DNA of 12,982 bases, taken from the NCBI GenBank assembly GCA_934486455.1, contig CAKSPR010000048.1, positions 1-12,982 on the forward strand, given 5' to 3'. The notes under the pieces were generated by a model, which was given only the letters and a program-made list of their open reading frames with translations, did no database searches and was not told the DNA's origin. The position numbers and the translations under genes are program-made. Origin of the DNA: an uncultured Eubacteriales bacterium (GTDB lineage Bacteria; Bacillota; Clostridia; Oscillospirales; Acutalibacteraceae). Shown in pieces: positions 1 through 7,327 of this stretch (the first letter of the stretch is position 1; each line of letters starts with the position of its first letter).

Positions 1-2538
1 GTGTTAAAGCTTGAAAGCTTTTGGGCGGTCATACATAATTTCCTGCTGGGAGTGCTGGGGTTTTCGGCCTTTCCGGCCTTTATTCTCTCGGGATACATCA
101 GCCTTCGTGCGGCCGTCGACAAATACGATTCGGCAACCAATGTCCGCACGGTATGCGAGGGAATTTTTATATTTCTCTTTTCGGTGACATACAATGTTTT
201 TTCCTTTTCCGCCGACGCCTCGTTTACCGAGTTCCTTTTGTCCTGCTATGAAAAGGGAGCAAAGGGCGGCGGACTGCTCGGCGGGGTGTTAAGCTACCCC
301 CTTGTCAAAATTTTCAGCAAAACCGGCGCAGCCATTATTCTTATACTTCTGCTCGTGTCGCTCTTTCTTTTTGTGGCGGGAATATCGCTTAAAAGAATTG
401 CGGGAGCCTTTTCGAATTCGGCGCAGAAGATCAAAAGCGGCGCACGAAATTATATCGACGAAAAAAGAGCCGAAGAAGAGCAAAGGGAAAGACTTTCGGA
501 AGGCGCCGATCCCGTGCTTTCAAACGGCCGCGGAAGGAAAAACCGCCCCGAGGATTATGATATTTCACTTACCGGATTTCACGAAAATCAGCATGACGGC
601 GGGGACGACGGCTTAAACGGAAATGTTGTTCATACAAACGGCTTCGACCGCGGCTCTGACGGCGAAAACGACCGCAATCTCGACGACATTATAAAGGATG
701 TTATGGACGACGGCCGCCCGTCATCGGCAAAAGCGCCGAAAAAGCCCGCTTCCAAAACGGGTCCTGCAGCCTCGGCCGACAGACAGACCGCTCGAACCGC
801 AGGCACGGCAAAGGGCGGGGAGGAGGCCGATGCTGCCGCGACGGCGGGCAAGGGCACAGCCGACACCCGCAAAAGGGAGCAAAAGGGGGGCGCCGACTCC
901 GAGCTTGGCATAACCATCGAGCCGGAAACGGTCAAAGAATACCGTTATCCGCCGCTTTCCCTTCTTGAGGAGGGCAATTCCGACGCCGATCCCAACATCG
1001 GCGACGAGCTAAGACAAAATGCCGAGCTGCTTGTGGATACCCTCAAAAGCTTCGGCGTTGAGACGCGCATTATAAACATCAGCCGCGGTCCGTCGGTTAC
1101 GAGATATGAGCTTCAGCCGGCCGCAGGCGTTAAAATAAGCAGAATAACCAACCTTTCGGACGACATCGCCCTTAACCTCGCCACCGTCGGCGTGAGAATA
1201 GAGGCCCCCATTCCGGGAAAAGCGGCCGTTGGAATAGAGGTGCCCAACAAAGCCACCTCCTCGGTGCGACTGAGAGAAATTGTCGGCTCCAAAAAATTCG
1301 AGGATGCAAAAAGCAAGCTGACCGTTGCGGTGGGAAAGGACATCGCAGGAAATGTCATAACCGCCGACCTTGCGAAAATGCCCCATTTGCTCATTGCAGG
1401 CACCACCGGCTCGGGTAAATCGGTTTGTATAAACAGCTTTATTCTAAGCGTTCTTTTCAAATCCTCTCCCGAGGACGTAAAGATGCTTATGATTGATCCC
1501 AAGGTCGTGGAGCTTGAGGTTTACGACGGATTGCCCCACCTTCTCGTGCCGGTTGTTACCGAACCTAAAAAGGCTGCGGGCGCCCTCGGGTGGGCGGTCA
1601 CCGAAATGGAAAAAAGATATAAGCTTTTCGGCGAGCACAAGGTCAGGGATATTAAATCCTATAACGACCTTGCGAGACTCAATCCAAAAATGGACACCAT
1701 GCCGCAGATCCTCATTGTCGTGGACGAGCTTAACGACCTTATGATGGTTGCCCCCGGAGAGGTGGAGGATTCTATCTGCCGATTGGCGCAAAAGGCCAGA
1801 GCAGCGGGAATGAATCTTGTCATCGCCACCCAGCGTCCCTCGGTGGATGTGCTTACCGGCCTTATCAAGGCCAATATACCCAGCCGCATTGCTCTCAAGG
1901 TTGCCAACCGTTTCGATTCGGGCACCATTATCGACACCGTCGGCGCGGAAAAGCTGCTCGGAAAGGGCGACATGCTTTTCTATCCCGTGGGTCTTTCAAA
2001 GCCCCTTAGAGTTCAGGGGTGCTGGGTATCGGATAAAGAGATAAAGGATGTTGTGAATTACATCACGGCAGACGACAATTCGGCAAAATACAGCGACGAA
2101 ATCTCCGAGGAAATAGAAAAACAGGCGGCTCAAAGCGGAAAGGGCAAAATGTCCGCCGCCTTTGACGATAGCGACGGAGACGACGAGGGAGACGAGATGC
2201 TTCCCCAGGCCATTGAAGTGGTGGTCGAAGCGGGAATGGCTTCCACATCCCTTTTGCAGCGCAAGCTAAAGCTTGGATACGCCCGGGCAGCCAGAATTAT
2301 GGACATGATGGAGCAGAGAGGTATTATCGGTCCCTTTGAAGGCTCCAAGCCCCGCAAGGTGCTTGTTACAAAACAGCATTGGCAGGAAATGAAGATGAAC
2401 GGCACCCTGTCAAACGGCCCTGCGGACGATTCTCCCGATGACGGTGAAGACTTCGACCGCGACGGCGGGGACGGGCAAGACGGATATTACGACGATTTAT
2501 ACGACGAAGCATACGACGACTCCGACGGGCAGGAATAA
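1..2538 (+). CDS. ftsK: DNA translocase FtsK/SpoIIIE, 5'-truncated
   Basis: ATP-driven, membrane-anchored DNA pump that moves chromosomal DNA through the division or sporulation septum. The visible 845 residues contain hydrophobic segments near 8-35, 49-67 and 86-130, a low-complexity charged linker (about 140-310), and the motor. The motor shows Walker A G467-S474 (GTTGSGKS), Walker B ending at D575-E576, and the family signature ATQRPSVDV. A C-terminal winged-helix gamma domain (about 730-795), which reads DNA polarity motifs in this family, is followed by a very acidic tail. Matched against my memory of B. subtilis SpoIIIE, the first membrane helix and cytoplasmic N-terminus are missing. 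The GTG at base 1 is therefore probably an internal Val codon, and perhaps 40-60 codons lie upstream of the window. Oddities: G641 stands where the family has Arg (DSRTI motif) and N578 where Ala is usual (DELADL). FtsK and SpoIIIE roles cannot be told apart from sequence. Family call is very secure. Confidence 0.96.
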   Translation: MLKLESFWAVIHNFLLGVLGFSAFPAFILSGYISLRAAVDKYDSATNVRTVCEGIFIFLFSVTYNVFSFSADASFTEFLLSCYEKGAKGGGLLGGVLSYPLVKIFSKTGAAIILILLLVSLFLFVAGISLKRIAGAFSNSAQKIKSGARNYIDEKRAEEEQRERLSEGADPVLSNGRGRKNRPEDYDISLTGFHENQHDGGDDGLNGNVVHTNGFDRGSDGENDRNLDDIIKDVMDDGRPSSAKAPKKPASKTGPAASADRQTARTAGTAKGGEEADAAATAGKGTADTRKREQKGGADSELGITIEPETVKEYRYPPLSLLEEGNSDADPNIGDELRQNAELLVDTLKSFGVETRIINISRGPSVTRYELQPAAGVKISRITNLSDDIALNLATVGVRIEAPIPGKAAVGIEVPNKATSSVRLREIVGSKKFEDAKSKLTVAVGKDIAGNVITADLAKMPHLLIAGTTGSGKSVCINSFILSVLFKSSPEDVKMLMIDPKVVELEVYDGLPHLLVPVVTEPKKAAGALGWAVTEMEKRYKLFGEHKVRDIKSYNDLARLNPKMDTMPQILIVVDELNDLMMVAPGEVEDSICRLAQKARAAGMNLVIATQRPSVDVLTGLIKANIPSRIALKVANRFDSGTIIDTVGAEKLLGKGDMLFYPVGLSKPLRVQGCWVSDKEIKDVVNYITADDNSAKYSDEISEEIEKQAAQSGKGKMSAAFDDSDGDDEGDEMLPQAIEVVVEAGMASTSLLQRKLKLGYARAARIMDMMEQRGIIGPFEGSKPRKVLVTKQHWQEMKMNGTLSNGPADDSPDDGEDFDRDGGDGQDGYYDDLYDEAYDDSDGQE

Positions 2539-2703
2539 CGGCTCGACGGCAAAAAATCGGGCAGGTGTTTTGTCGGAATGTCACATCTTTAATCAAACGG
2601 ATAAATCGGCGGGGACAAGCGGGCGGCAGCTTAACCGCAGGCCTAAGCCCGTCGGCCCACCGCTCCTTGTGTTTGAACAGGGGAATAACAGATCGAGGTT
2701 GTT

Positions 2704-4734
2704 ATGGCAAAGGATTTTTTACCTATAAGCAAAACGGATATGCAAAAGCGGGGATGGGATGAGCTTGATTTTGTAGTCATAACCGGCGACGCCTATGTCG
2801 ACCACCCCAGCTTCGGCACGGCCATAATTTCAAGGGTCATCGAGGCCGAGGGCTTTCGCGTGGGTATCATCGCCCAGCCGAATTGGAAAACCGATGCCGA
2901 TTTTATGCGTTTCGGTCGTCCGAAATATGCTTTTATGATCAATTCCGGCAACATAGATTCTATGGTTGCCCACTATACCGCCGCAAAGAAAAAACGGAGC
3001 GACGACGCCTATTCCCCGGGAAACAAGGCAGGAAAGCGTCCCGACCGCGCACTGACGGTCTATTGCAAAAGGGTCAGGGAGATATATCCCGATGTGCCTA
3101 TAATTGTGGGCGGGCTTGAAGCCTCCCTTCGCCGATTTGCCAATTACGACTATTGGGACGGTGAGGTAAAGCCCTCTGTCCTTTTGGAAAGCGGCGCCGA
3201 TATTCTCATCTACGGAATGGGCGAAAATCAGATAATCGAGATCGTAAACCGCTTTAAAAACGGCCTTTCGGTAAAGGAAATGACCGATATTAAAGGAATT
3301 TGCTATGTTTCCGAAGCTCCCGTCAACGGCAAAACGCTGCCCTCCTTCGAGGCGGTCAAAGCAGACAAGCGGGAATATGCCAAGGCGGCAAGAACCGAGC
3401 TTGACGAAGCCGACCACATAAGAGGAAAAACCCTTGTGCAAAAGCACGGCAAAAGCTTTCTTGTGCAAAATCCTCCCATGCCGCCACTTACCCAAAGCGA
3501 GCTTGATCGGGTATACGGGCTGCCCTATATGCGCTACTATCACCCCGTTTACGAAAGCGAGGGAGGGGTACCGGCCATCAAAGAGGTAGAGTTTTCAATA
3601 ACCCACAATCGCGGCTGCTTCGGCGCCTGCAATTTCTGTTCTCTTGCCTTTCACCAAGGGCGTTTTATAACCTGCCGAAGCAAGCAATCGGTCATAAACG
3701 AAGCCAAAAGCTTTTTGGATAATCCCCGTTTTAAGGGATACATACACGACGTCGGCGGGCCGACAGCCAATTTTCGCCGCCCCTCTTGCGATCTGCAGCT
3801 TAAACAGGGACTTTGCAAGGGCAGAAAGTGTCTTGCTCCCGCACCCTGCAAAAACCTTGTGGCGAACCACGGGGAATACCTTGATATTCTCAGAGAAATG
3901 AGAGAGATAAAGGGCATTAAAAAGGTCTTTATACGCTCGGGAATACGCTTCGACTTTCTTATGGAGGATAAGGACGAGCAGTTTTTCCGCGAGCTTGTTA
4001 AATATCATATAAGCGGTCAGCTTAAGGTGGCTCCCGAGCATTGCTCGGCGGCGGTGCTCGATAAAATGGGCAAGCCCCACATCGAAAGCTACATCAGATT
4101 TAAGAAAAAATATGACCGCCTTAATAACGAGGAGGGTATGAAGCAGTTCCTTGTGCCCTACCTTATGTCATCCCACCCCGGAAGCACCCTGAAGGACGCA
4201 ATCGAGCTTGCTCTTTTTCTTAAGAAGGAGCATATTCATCCTCAGCAGGTGCAGGATTTTTATCCCACCCCCGGCACCATTTCCACGGCCATGTTTTATA
4301 CCGGGCTTGACCCTTACACAATGGAGCCGGTATTTGTCCCCAAAACCTACGAGCAAAAGAAAATGCAGCGTGCGCTTTTGCAGTATTTTAAGCCCGAAAA
4401 CCACGACATTGTTCGAAAGGCGCTTATTCAGGCGGGGAGAGCCGACCTAATCGGATTTACGGATAAATGTCTTGTGCCGCCCGAGCGAAGCGGCGGAAAA
4501 GGCACCGCCAACCGAAAGGAAAAGGGAAAATATACGCAAGGCGGATACGGTTGGGTCGACGCAAAATGCGCAGGCGGAACAGCCGACGGAAAAAGCGGTA
4601 AATACGGAAAAAGGGGCAGAGGCGGAAAATCCGCCGGCAATGCCGAAAACGGCGATAAAAGAAGGGTCAGCCACCAATGGATTTCGGAAAAATCTACGAA
4701 AAAAAGAGGGAAATCAAAGGGTCGGACAAGGTAA
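2704..4734 (+). CDS. YgiQ family radical SAM protein (UPF0313)
   Basis: Member of the YgiQ/UPF0313 family: B12-binding-like N-terminal region plus a radical SAM core. The substrate is not established for the family. The 4Fe-4S cluster motif is C305-x3-C309-x2-C312 within RGCFGACNFC. A second family-typical cysteine cluster follows (CDLQLKQGLCKGRKC, then APCKNL). Other conserved stretches are VGGLEASLRRFANYDYW near 138 and KVAPEH in the second half of the core. The length of 676 aa fits the family (E. coli protein about 740). The ATG has GAGG about 7 nt upstream and follows a 165-nt gap after ftsK in which I see no clear promoter or terminator. Residues from about 590 on are a basic Gly/Lys/Arg-rich low-complexity tail, whose last 58 nt overlap the next gene. 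It is probably first in an operon with the hydrolase, ispD and ispF. The family call is secure; the reaction is unknown. Confidence 0.93.
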   Translation: MAKDFLPISKTDMQKRGWDELDFVVITGDAYVDHPSFGTAIISRVIEAEGFRVGIIAQPNWKTDADFMRFGRPKYAFMINSGNIDSMVAHYTAAKKKRSDDAYSPGNKAGKRPDRALTVYCKRVREIYPDVPIIVGGLEASLRRFANYDYWDGEVKPSVLLESGADILIYGMGENQIIEIVNRFKNGLSVKEMTDIKGICYVSEAPVNGKTLPSFEAVKADKREYAKAARTELDEADHIRGKTLVQKHGKSFLVQNPPMPPLTQSELDRVYGLPYMRYYHPVYESEGGVPAIKEVEFSITHNRGCFGACNFCSLAFHQGRFITCRSKQSVINEAKSFLDNPRFKGYIHDVGGPTANFRRPSCDLQLKQGLCKGRKCLAPAPCKNLVANHGEYLDILREMREIKGIKKVFIRSGIRFDFLMEDKDEQFFRELVKYHISGQLKVAPEHCSAAVLDKMGKPHIESYIRFKKKYDRLNNEEGMKQFLVPYLMSSHPGSTLKDAIELALFLKKEHIHPQQVQDFYPTPGTISTAMFYTGLDPYTMEPVFVPKTYEQKKMQRALLQYFKPENHDIVRKALIQAGRADLIGFTDKCLVPPERSGGKGTANRKEKGKYTQGGYGWVDAKCAGGTADGKSGKYGKRGRGGKSAGNAENGDKRRVSHQWISEKSTKKRGKSKGRTR

Positions 4735-5633
4735 AGCGCATTGTTGTTTGTATTTGTGCCGTCGCTCTTTTGATATGCTTTTCTTTAGACGGCGGCCGCT
4801 TGTTTTTCAACTTTTCAAAAGCCCTCGGACTTAAAGGCAATCGGGAAAACACTGTTGCCGCAATCGACTTTTTAAACGTGGGGCAGGGCTCCTGCTCGCT
4901 CATTTCAAGCGCAAACGAATATGCCCTCGTGGACACGGGACTTGAAGCCGACGGCGGCGTTTTTCCCTTTAACCGCCTTAAAAATTACGGCGCGGCCTCG
5001 GTCAAATATGTTTTCATAACCCACTGCCACAGCGACCACATCGGCGGGCTTTTCGGTCTGCTTTCGGGCATTAAAGTCGAAAATGTCGTTCTTTACGACA
5101 AGCCGGTGGGAGAGGAGGCCGTCGGCTTTTATAAAAGGGCGGTCGAGCAATGCGGTAAATACGGAGTTAATGTTATCTGCCCGCAAAACGGCATGGAATT
5201 TAAGCTTGGAAAGGGCAGCATAACGGCGTATGTTCCTCCCGAAGGTCTTTTGGATTCCGACGATAATGCCAGCACCGTCTTTCGCGCGGTTTTCGGAAGC
5301 ACAAAAACTCTTTTTATGGGAGACAGCGGCTTTACCGAGGAGGATCTTCTGCTTAACAGTGGCATCGACCTTTCCTGCGACATTTTGGCGGCGGGTCACC
5401 ACGGCAGCAAATATTCCACAGGTCAGCGGCTGCTGGGCGAAGCATCTCCCGAGGCAGCGGTCATATCCTTCGGATATAATTCCTACGGCCATCCCGCCGC
5501 GGAAACCCTGCAAAGATTCAGAAGATTCGGATGCAAGTGCTTTTTCACCTTCGGTGACAGCAGGCTTTGCGCCGAAATTTACGAAAGCGGCTTTGAAATG
5601 ATAACCACAGCGCACATTGAAGAAGGGAAGTAA
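4677..5633 (+). CDS. Membrane-anchored ComEC/Rec2-like metallo-beta-lactamase fold hydrolase
   Basis: A 318-aa protein with one predicted N-terminal membrane segment (about residues 22-37, preceded by Lys/Arg), so probably anchored with the catalytic domain outside. It may instead be a signal peptide; no lipobox is seen. The rest is a metallo-beta-lactamase domain of the ComEC C-terminal type. It has FLNVGQGS at the start of the fold, the metal motif TH116-x-H118-x-D120-H121, the later ligand D216 (MGDSG), and G240-H-H-G-S244, the hallmark of ComEC-like members. ComEC C-terminal domains are thought to degrade the non-transported DNA strand. Free-standing versions like this have no agreed substrate. 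The ATG at 4677 has AAGGG about 10 nt upstream and overlaps ygiQ by 58 nt. No later ATG would preserve the membrane segment. Asn replaces the usual Asp in the DVGQGD motif. The fold is certain; nuclease activity is only inferred. Confidence 0.88.
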   Translation: MDFGKIYEKKREIKGSDKVKRIVVCICAVALLICFSLDGGRLFFNFSKALGLKGNRENTVAAIDFLNVGQGSCSLISSANEYALVDTGLEADGGVFPFNRLKNYGAASVKYVFITHCHSDHIGGLFGLLSGIKVENVVLYDKPVGEEAVGFYKRAVEQCGKYGVNVICPQNGMEFKLGKGSITAYVPPEGLLDSDDNASTVFRAVFGSTKTLFMGDSGFTEEDLLLNSGIDLSCDILAAGHHGSKYSTGQRLLGEASPEAAVISFGYNSYGHPAAETLQRFRRFGCKCFFTFGDSRLCAEIYESGFEMITTAHIEEGK

Positions 5634-5642
5634 AGTTAACCG

Positions 5643-6467
5643 ATGGAAGCAATAACCGACTTTTGTCTTGAATATAAAATCGTTGAAAGCACCAAGCCTT
5701 GCCTGACCGTCATTGTTGCAGCGGCGGGGGCGGCTCGGAGAATGGGCGGCAGTAAGCAGTTTATTCCGCTGCTCGGAATTCCCGTTCTCGCAAGAACGCT
5801 TACGGTATTGGACAAAAACCCCTATGTTAAAAGCATTGTTGTCGTCGGAAGAAACGACGAGCTTTGCGATATACAGAGCATTGTTGAAAAATATGAAATT
5901 TCAAAGGTGTCGGCAATCGTCGAAGGGGGAAACACCCGCTTTGACTCGGTTTTAAAGGGGCTTGAGGCCTGTCCTTTAAGCGGCTTGTCGGACGAGTACA
6001 TAGCCGTTCACGACGGCGCAAGACCCCTTGTAACCGACGGGATTATTACAAGCGCTTTAAATCTTGCAAAAATGTACGGTGCGGCGGCTCCGGGAGTGAA
6101 TGTCAAGGACACGGTAAAAGAGGTCGACGAAAGCGGAAAGGTTTTAAGAACGCCCCGTCGTAAAAGTCTTTTTGCCGTTCAGACTCCGCAGATTTTTGCG
6201 CGTGACATATACGAGGAGGCTTATAAACGAGCAAAAAAAGCCATGGAAAACGGCCGTGCTCAAGCCAATACCGATTTGCCGCAGGGCGAACGGCCGCTCT
6301 TTTCAAATGTACCTGAATTTACCGACGACTGCTCGATTATGGAATGGGCGGGGTATTTTGTTTATCTTTCCGAAGGGTCTTACGAAAATATCAAGATAAC
6401 CACTCTTGAGGATTTGGAAATTGCCGAGGCAATTCTGAAGCGGAGAATGACAGAGGGGGAGCGGTAA
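5643..6467 (+). CDS. ispD: 2-C-methyl-D-erythritol 4-phosphate cytidylyltransferase
   Basis: Third enzyme of the MEP (non-mevalonate) isoprenoid pathway: joins CTP and 2-C-methyl-D-erythritol 4-phosphate to give CDP-ME plus pyrophosphate, in the cytosol. The nucleotide-binding signature AAAGAARRMGGSKQF covers residues 26-40. VHDGARPLV, NVKDTVKEV, RKSLFAVQTPQIF, TDDCSIMEWAG and NIKITTLEDLEIAE follow in family order. The length of 274 aa exceeds the usual 225-240. About 18 extra residues precede the Rossmann-like core, and an unusual insert (AQANTDLPQGERPLFSNVPE) sits just before the TDD motif. The ATG at 5643 is 9 nt after the hydrolase stop, with an AGAAGGGA sequence some 14 nt upstream, a loose spacing; I see no better start downstream. 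ispF follows after 1 nt, so the two are co-translated. Assignment is strong because motif order and the ispF neighbour agree. Confidence 0.95.
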   Translation: MEAITDFCLEYKIVESTKPCLTVIVAAAGAARRMGGSKQFIPLLGIPVLARTLTVLDKNPYVKSIVVVGRNDELCDIQSIVEKYEISKVSAIVEGGNTRFDSVLKGLEACPLSGLSDEYIAVHDGARPLVTDGIITSALNLAKMYGAAAPGVNVKDTVKEVDESGKVLRTPRRKSLFAVQTPQIFARDIYEEAYKRAKKAMENGRAQANTDLPQGERPLFSNVPEFTDDCSIMEWAGYFVYLSEGSYENIKITTLEDLEIAEAILKRRMTEGER

Positions 6468-6468
6468 G

Positions 6469-6945
6469 GTGATAAGGATAGGTCACGGATACGATGTACA
6501 CCGACTTAAAACGGGCAGAAGGCTTGTTCTCGGCGGAGTGGAAATTCCCTTTGAAAGGGGACTCGATGGTCATTCCGACGCCGATGTGCTGCTTCACGCC
6601 GTATGCGACGCAATAATCGGGGCGCTTTCACTCGGAGACATCGGAAAGCTTTACCCCGACAGCGACGATAAATTTTTAAACATCAACAGCCGCATTTTGC
6701 TTAAAGACACCGCAAAACGAATGACCGAGGCGGGATATATCATAGGCAATGTCGACGCCACCGTCATCGCCCAGGCGCCTAAGCTGTCGGCTTATATCGA
6801 AAAAATGAGAAAAAACATCGCCGAGGATTTAAATACAGACGAGCAAAATGTCAACATTAAGGCCACAACCGAGGAGCATCTCGGCTTTACGGGGAGGGGA
6901 GAGGGAATTTCCGCCCACGCAGTTTGCCTTATTGTTAAAAAATAA
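6469..6945 (+). CDS. ispF: 2-C-methyl-D-erythritol 2,4-cyclodiphosphate synthase
   Basis: Fifth enzyme of the MEP pathway: cyclises CDP-ME 2-phosphate to ME-2,4-cyclodiphosphate and releases CMP. Family members are homotrimers with a zinc-dependent active site at each subunit interface. The 158 aa is the usual family length. Visible features are IGHGYDVHRL at the N-terminus with metal ligands D9 and H11, the HSDADVLLH segment (residues 35-43) with the third ligand H43, GDIGKLYPDSD, and the C-terminal TTEEHLGFTGRGEGI. The start is GTG at 6469, 1 nt after the ispD stop, with GAGGGGGA about 9 nt upstream inside the ispD end. Arrangement next to ispD is common in bacteria and supports both calls. 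A gap of about 160 nt follows, with no convincing terminator. Confidence 0.97.
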   Translation: MIRIGHGYDVHRLKTGRRLVLGGVEIPFERGLDGHSDADVLLHAVCDAIIGALSLGDIGKLYPDSDDKFLNINSRILLKDTAKRMTEAGYIIGNVDATVIAQAPKLSAYIEKMRKNIAEDLNTDEQNVNIKATTEEHLGFTGRGEGISAHAVCLIVKK

Positions 6946-7073
6946 AGAGAGCGGTGCGCCTGTCATTTGACCGTACACCCGAGGACAAAAGCTTTTTTTG
7001 CGGTATATGCGGATTATTTCCCTCCGAAATCGCCCCCGACAGCCGTCGGCTCACGGTTACCTTTTTCAGCTTG

Positions 7074-7088
7074 TATCATAATATGATA
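7074..7088. promoter_or_regulatory. Perfect 7-1-7 inverted repeat, operator-like
   Basis: TATCATA (7074-7080), one A, then TATGATA (7082-7088): a perfect palindrome with a 1-nt centre. A further TGATA lies at 7090-7094. It sits 8 nt before the ribosome binding site of the DUF3343 gene. TATCAT (7074-7079) and TATGAT (7082-7087) each match the -10 consensus at 5 of 6 bases, so the repeat may cover a promoter. No good -35 box is seen 16-18 nt upstream. The repeat is seen directly; the operator role is inference. Confidence 0.45.
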
Positions 7089-7107
7089 GTGATACGAGGT
7101 GAAAAAT

Positions 7108-7326
7108 ATGAAAAAGCAGCTTATTATGGTCAGCTCGATCACCTATGCCATAAAGGGGAGAGAGCTTTTGCGCTCTAAGGGCTATCGCGCCTACATCGAG
7201 CGCACACCGCGAAGTCTTGACACGGCAGGGTGCGGATACAGCATCTATGTCAGCTCGAACGCCGAGGGCGCCGAGGAAATACTGCGATCGGCCGGAATAA
7301 AAATTCTCGGCATAGGCGGGCGATAA
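7108..7326 (+). CDS. DUF3343 family protein (putative Se/S carrier-like)
   Basis: Small 72-aa protein of the DUF3343 type (Pfam name: putative Se/S carrier protein-like). Its function has not been shown as far as I know; it may hand sulfur or selenium to or from a partner. Visible features are an N-terminal strand (QLIMVSSI), a helix rich in Lys/Arg/Leu, the family-type segment TPRSLDTAGCGYSIYV with the single conserved cysteine C42, and a short C-terminal half. I chose the ATG at 7108 because GAGGTG (7096-7101) is an ideal ribosome binding site 6 nt upstream. An in-frame GTG at 7099 lies inside that site. It ends 1 nt before a cysteine-desulfurase-like gene, a pairing I have seen repeatedly in Clostridia, which supports a shared pathway. 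Family call is likely, role is inference. Confidence 0.8.
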   Translation: MKKQLIMVSSITYAIKGRELLRSKGYRAYIERTPRSLDTAGCGYSIYVSSNAEGAEEILRSAGIKILGIGGR

Positions 7327-7327
7327 A

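Noticed and set aside
2438..2762. Small open frames spanning the ftsK-ygiQ gap
   Set aside because: No ribosome binding site or recognisable protein; they are out-of-frame continuations of ftsK or intrude into ygiQ.
6967..6972. TTGACC as a -35 box for the DUF3343 operon
   Set aside because: No -10-like hexamer at 16-18 nt; the downstream sequence is a T run and GC-rich DNA.
6987..6999. AAAAGCTTTT with extra T after ispF as a terminator
   Set aside because: The palindrome has no loop and only two GC positions; it cannot form a stable RNA hairpin before the T run.
7036..7049. CCGAC-AGCC-GTCGG hairpin as an ispF terminator
   Set aside because: Only 5 bp, and the nearest T run starts about 12 nt later, so intrinsic termination is unlikely.
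7099..7107. GTG at 7099 as the DUF3343 start
   Set aside because: It lies inside the GAGGTG ribosome binding site that is ideally spaced for the ATG at 7108.
6954..7178. Open frame of 74 codons after ispF
   Set aside because: GTG start, no family resemblance, and it overlaps the better supported DUF3343 gene in another frame.
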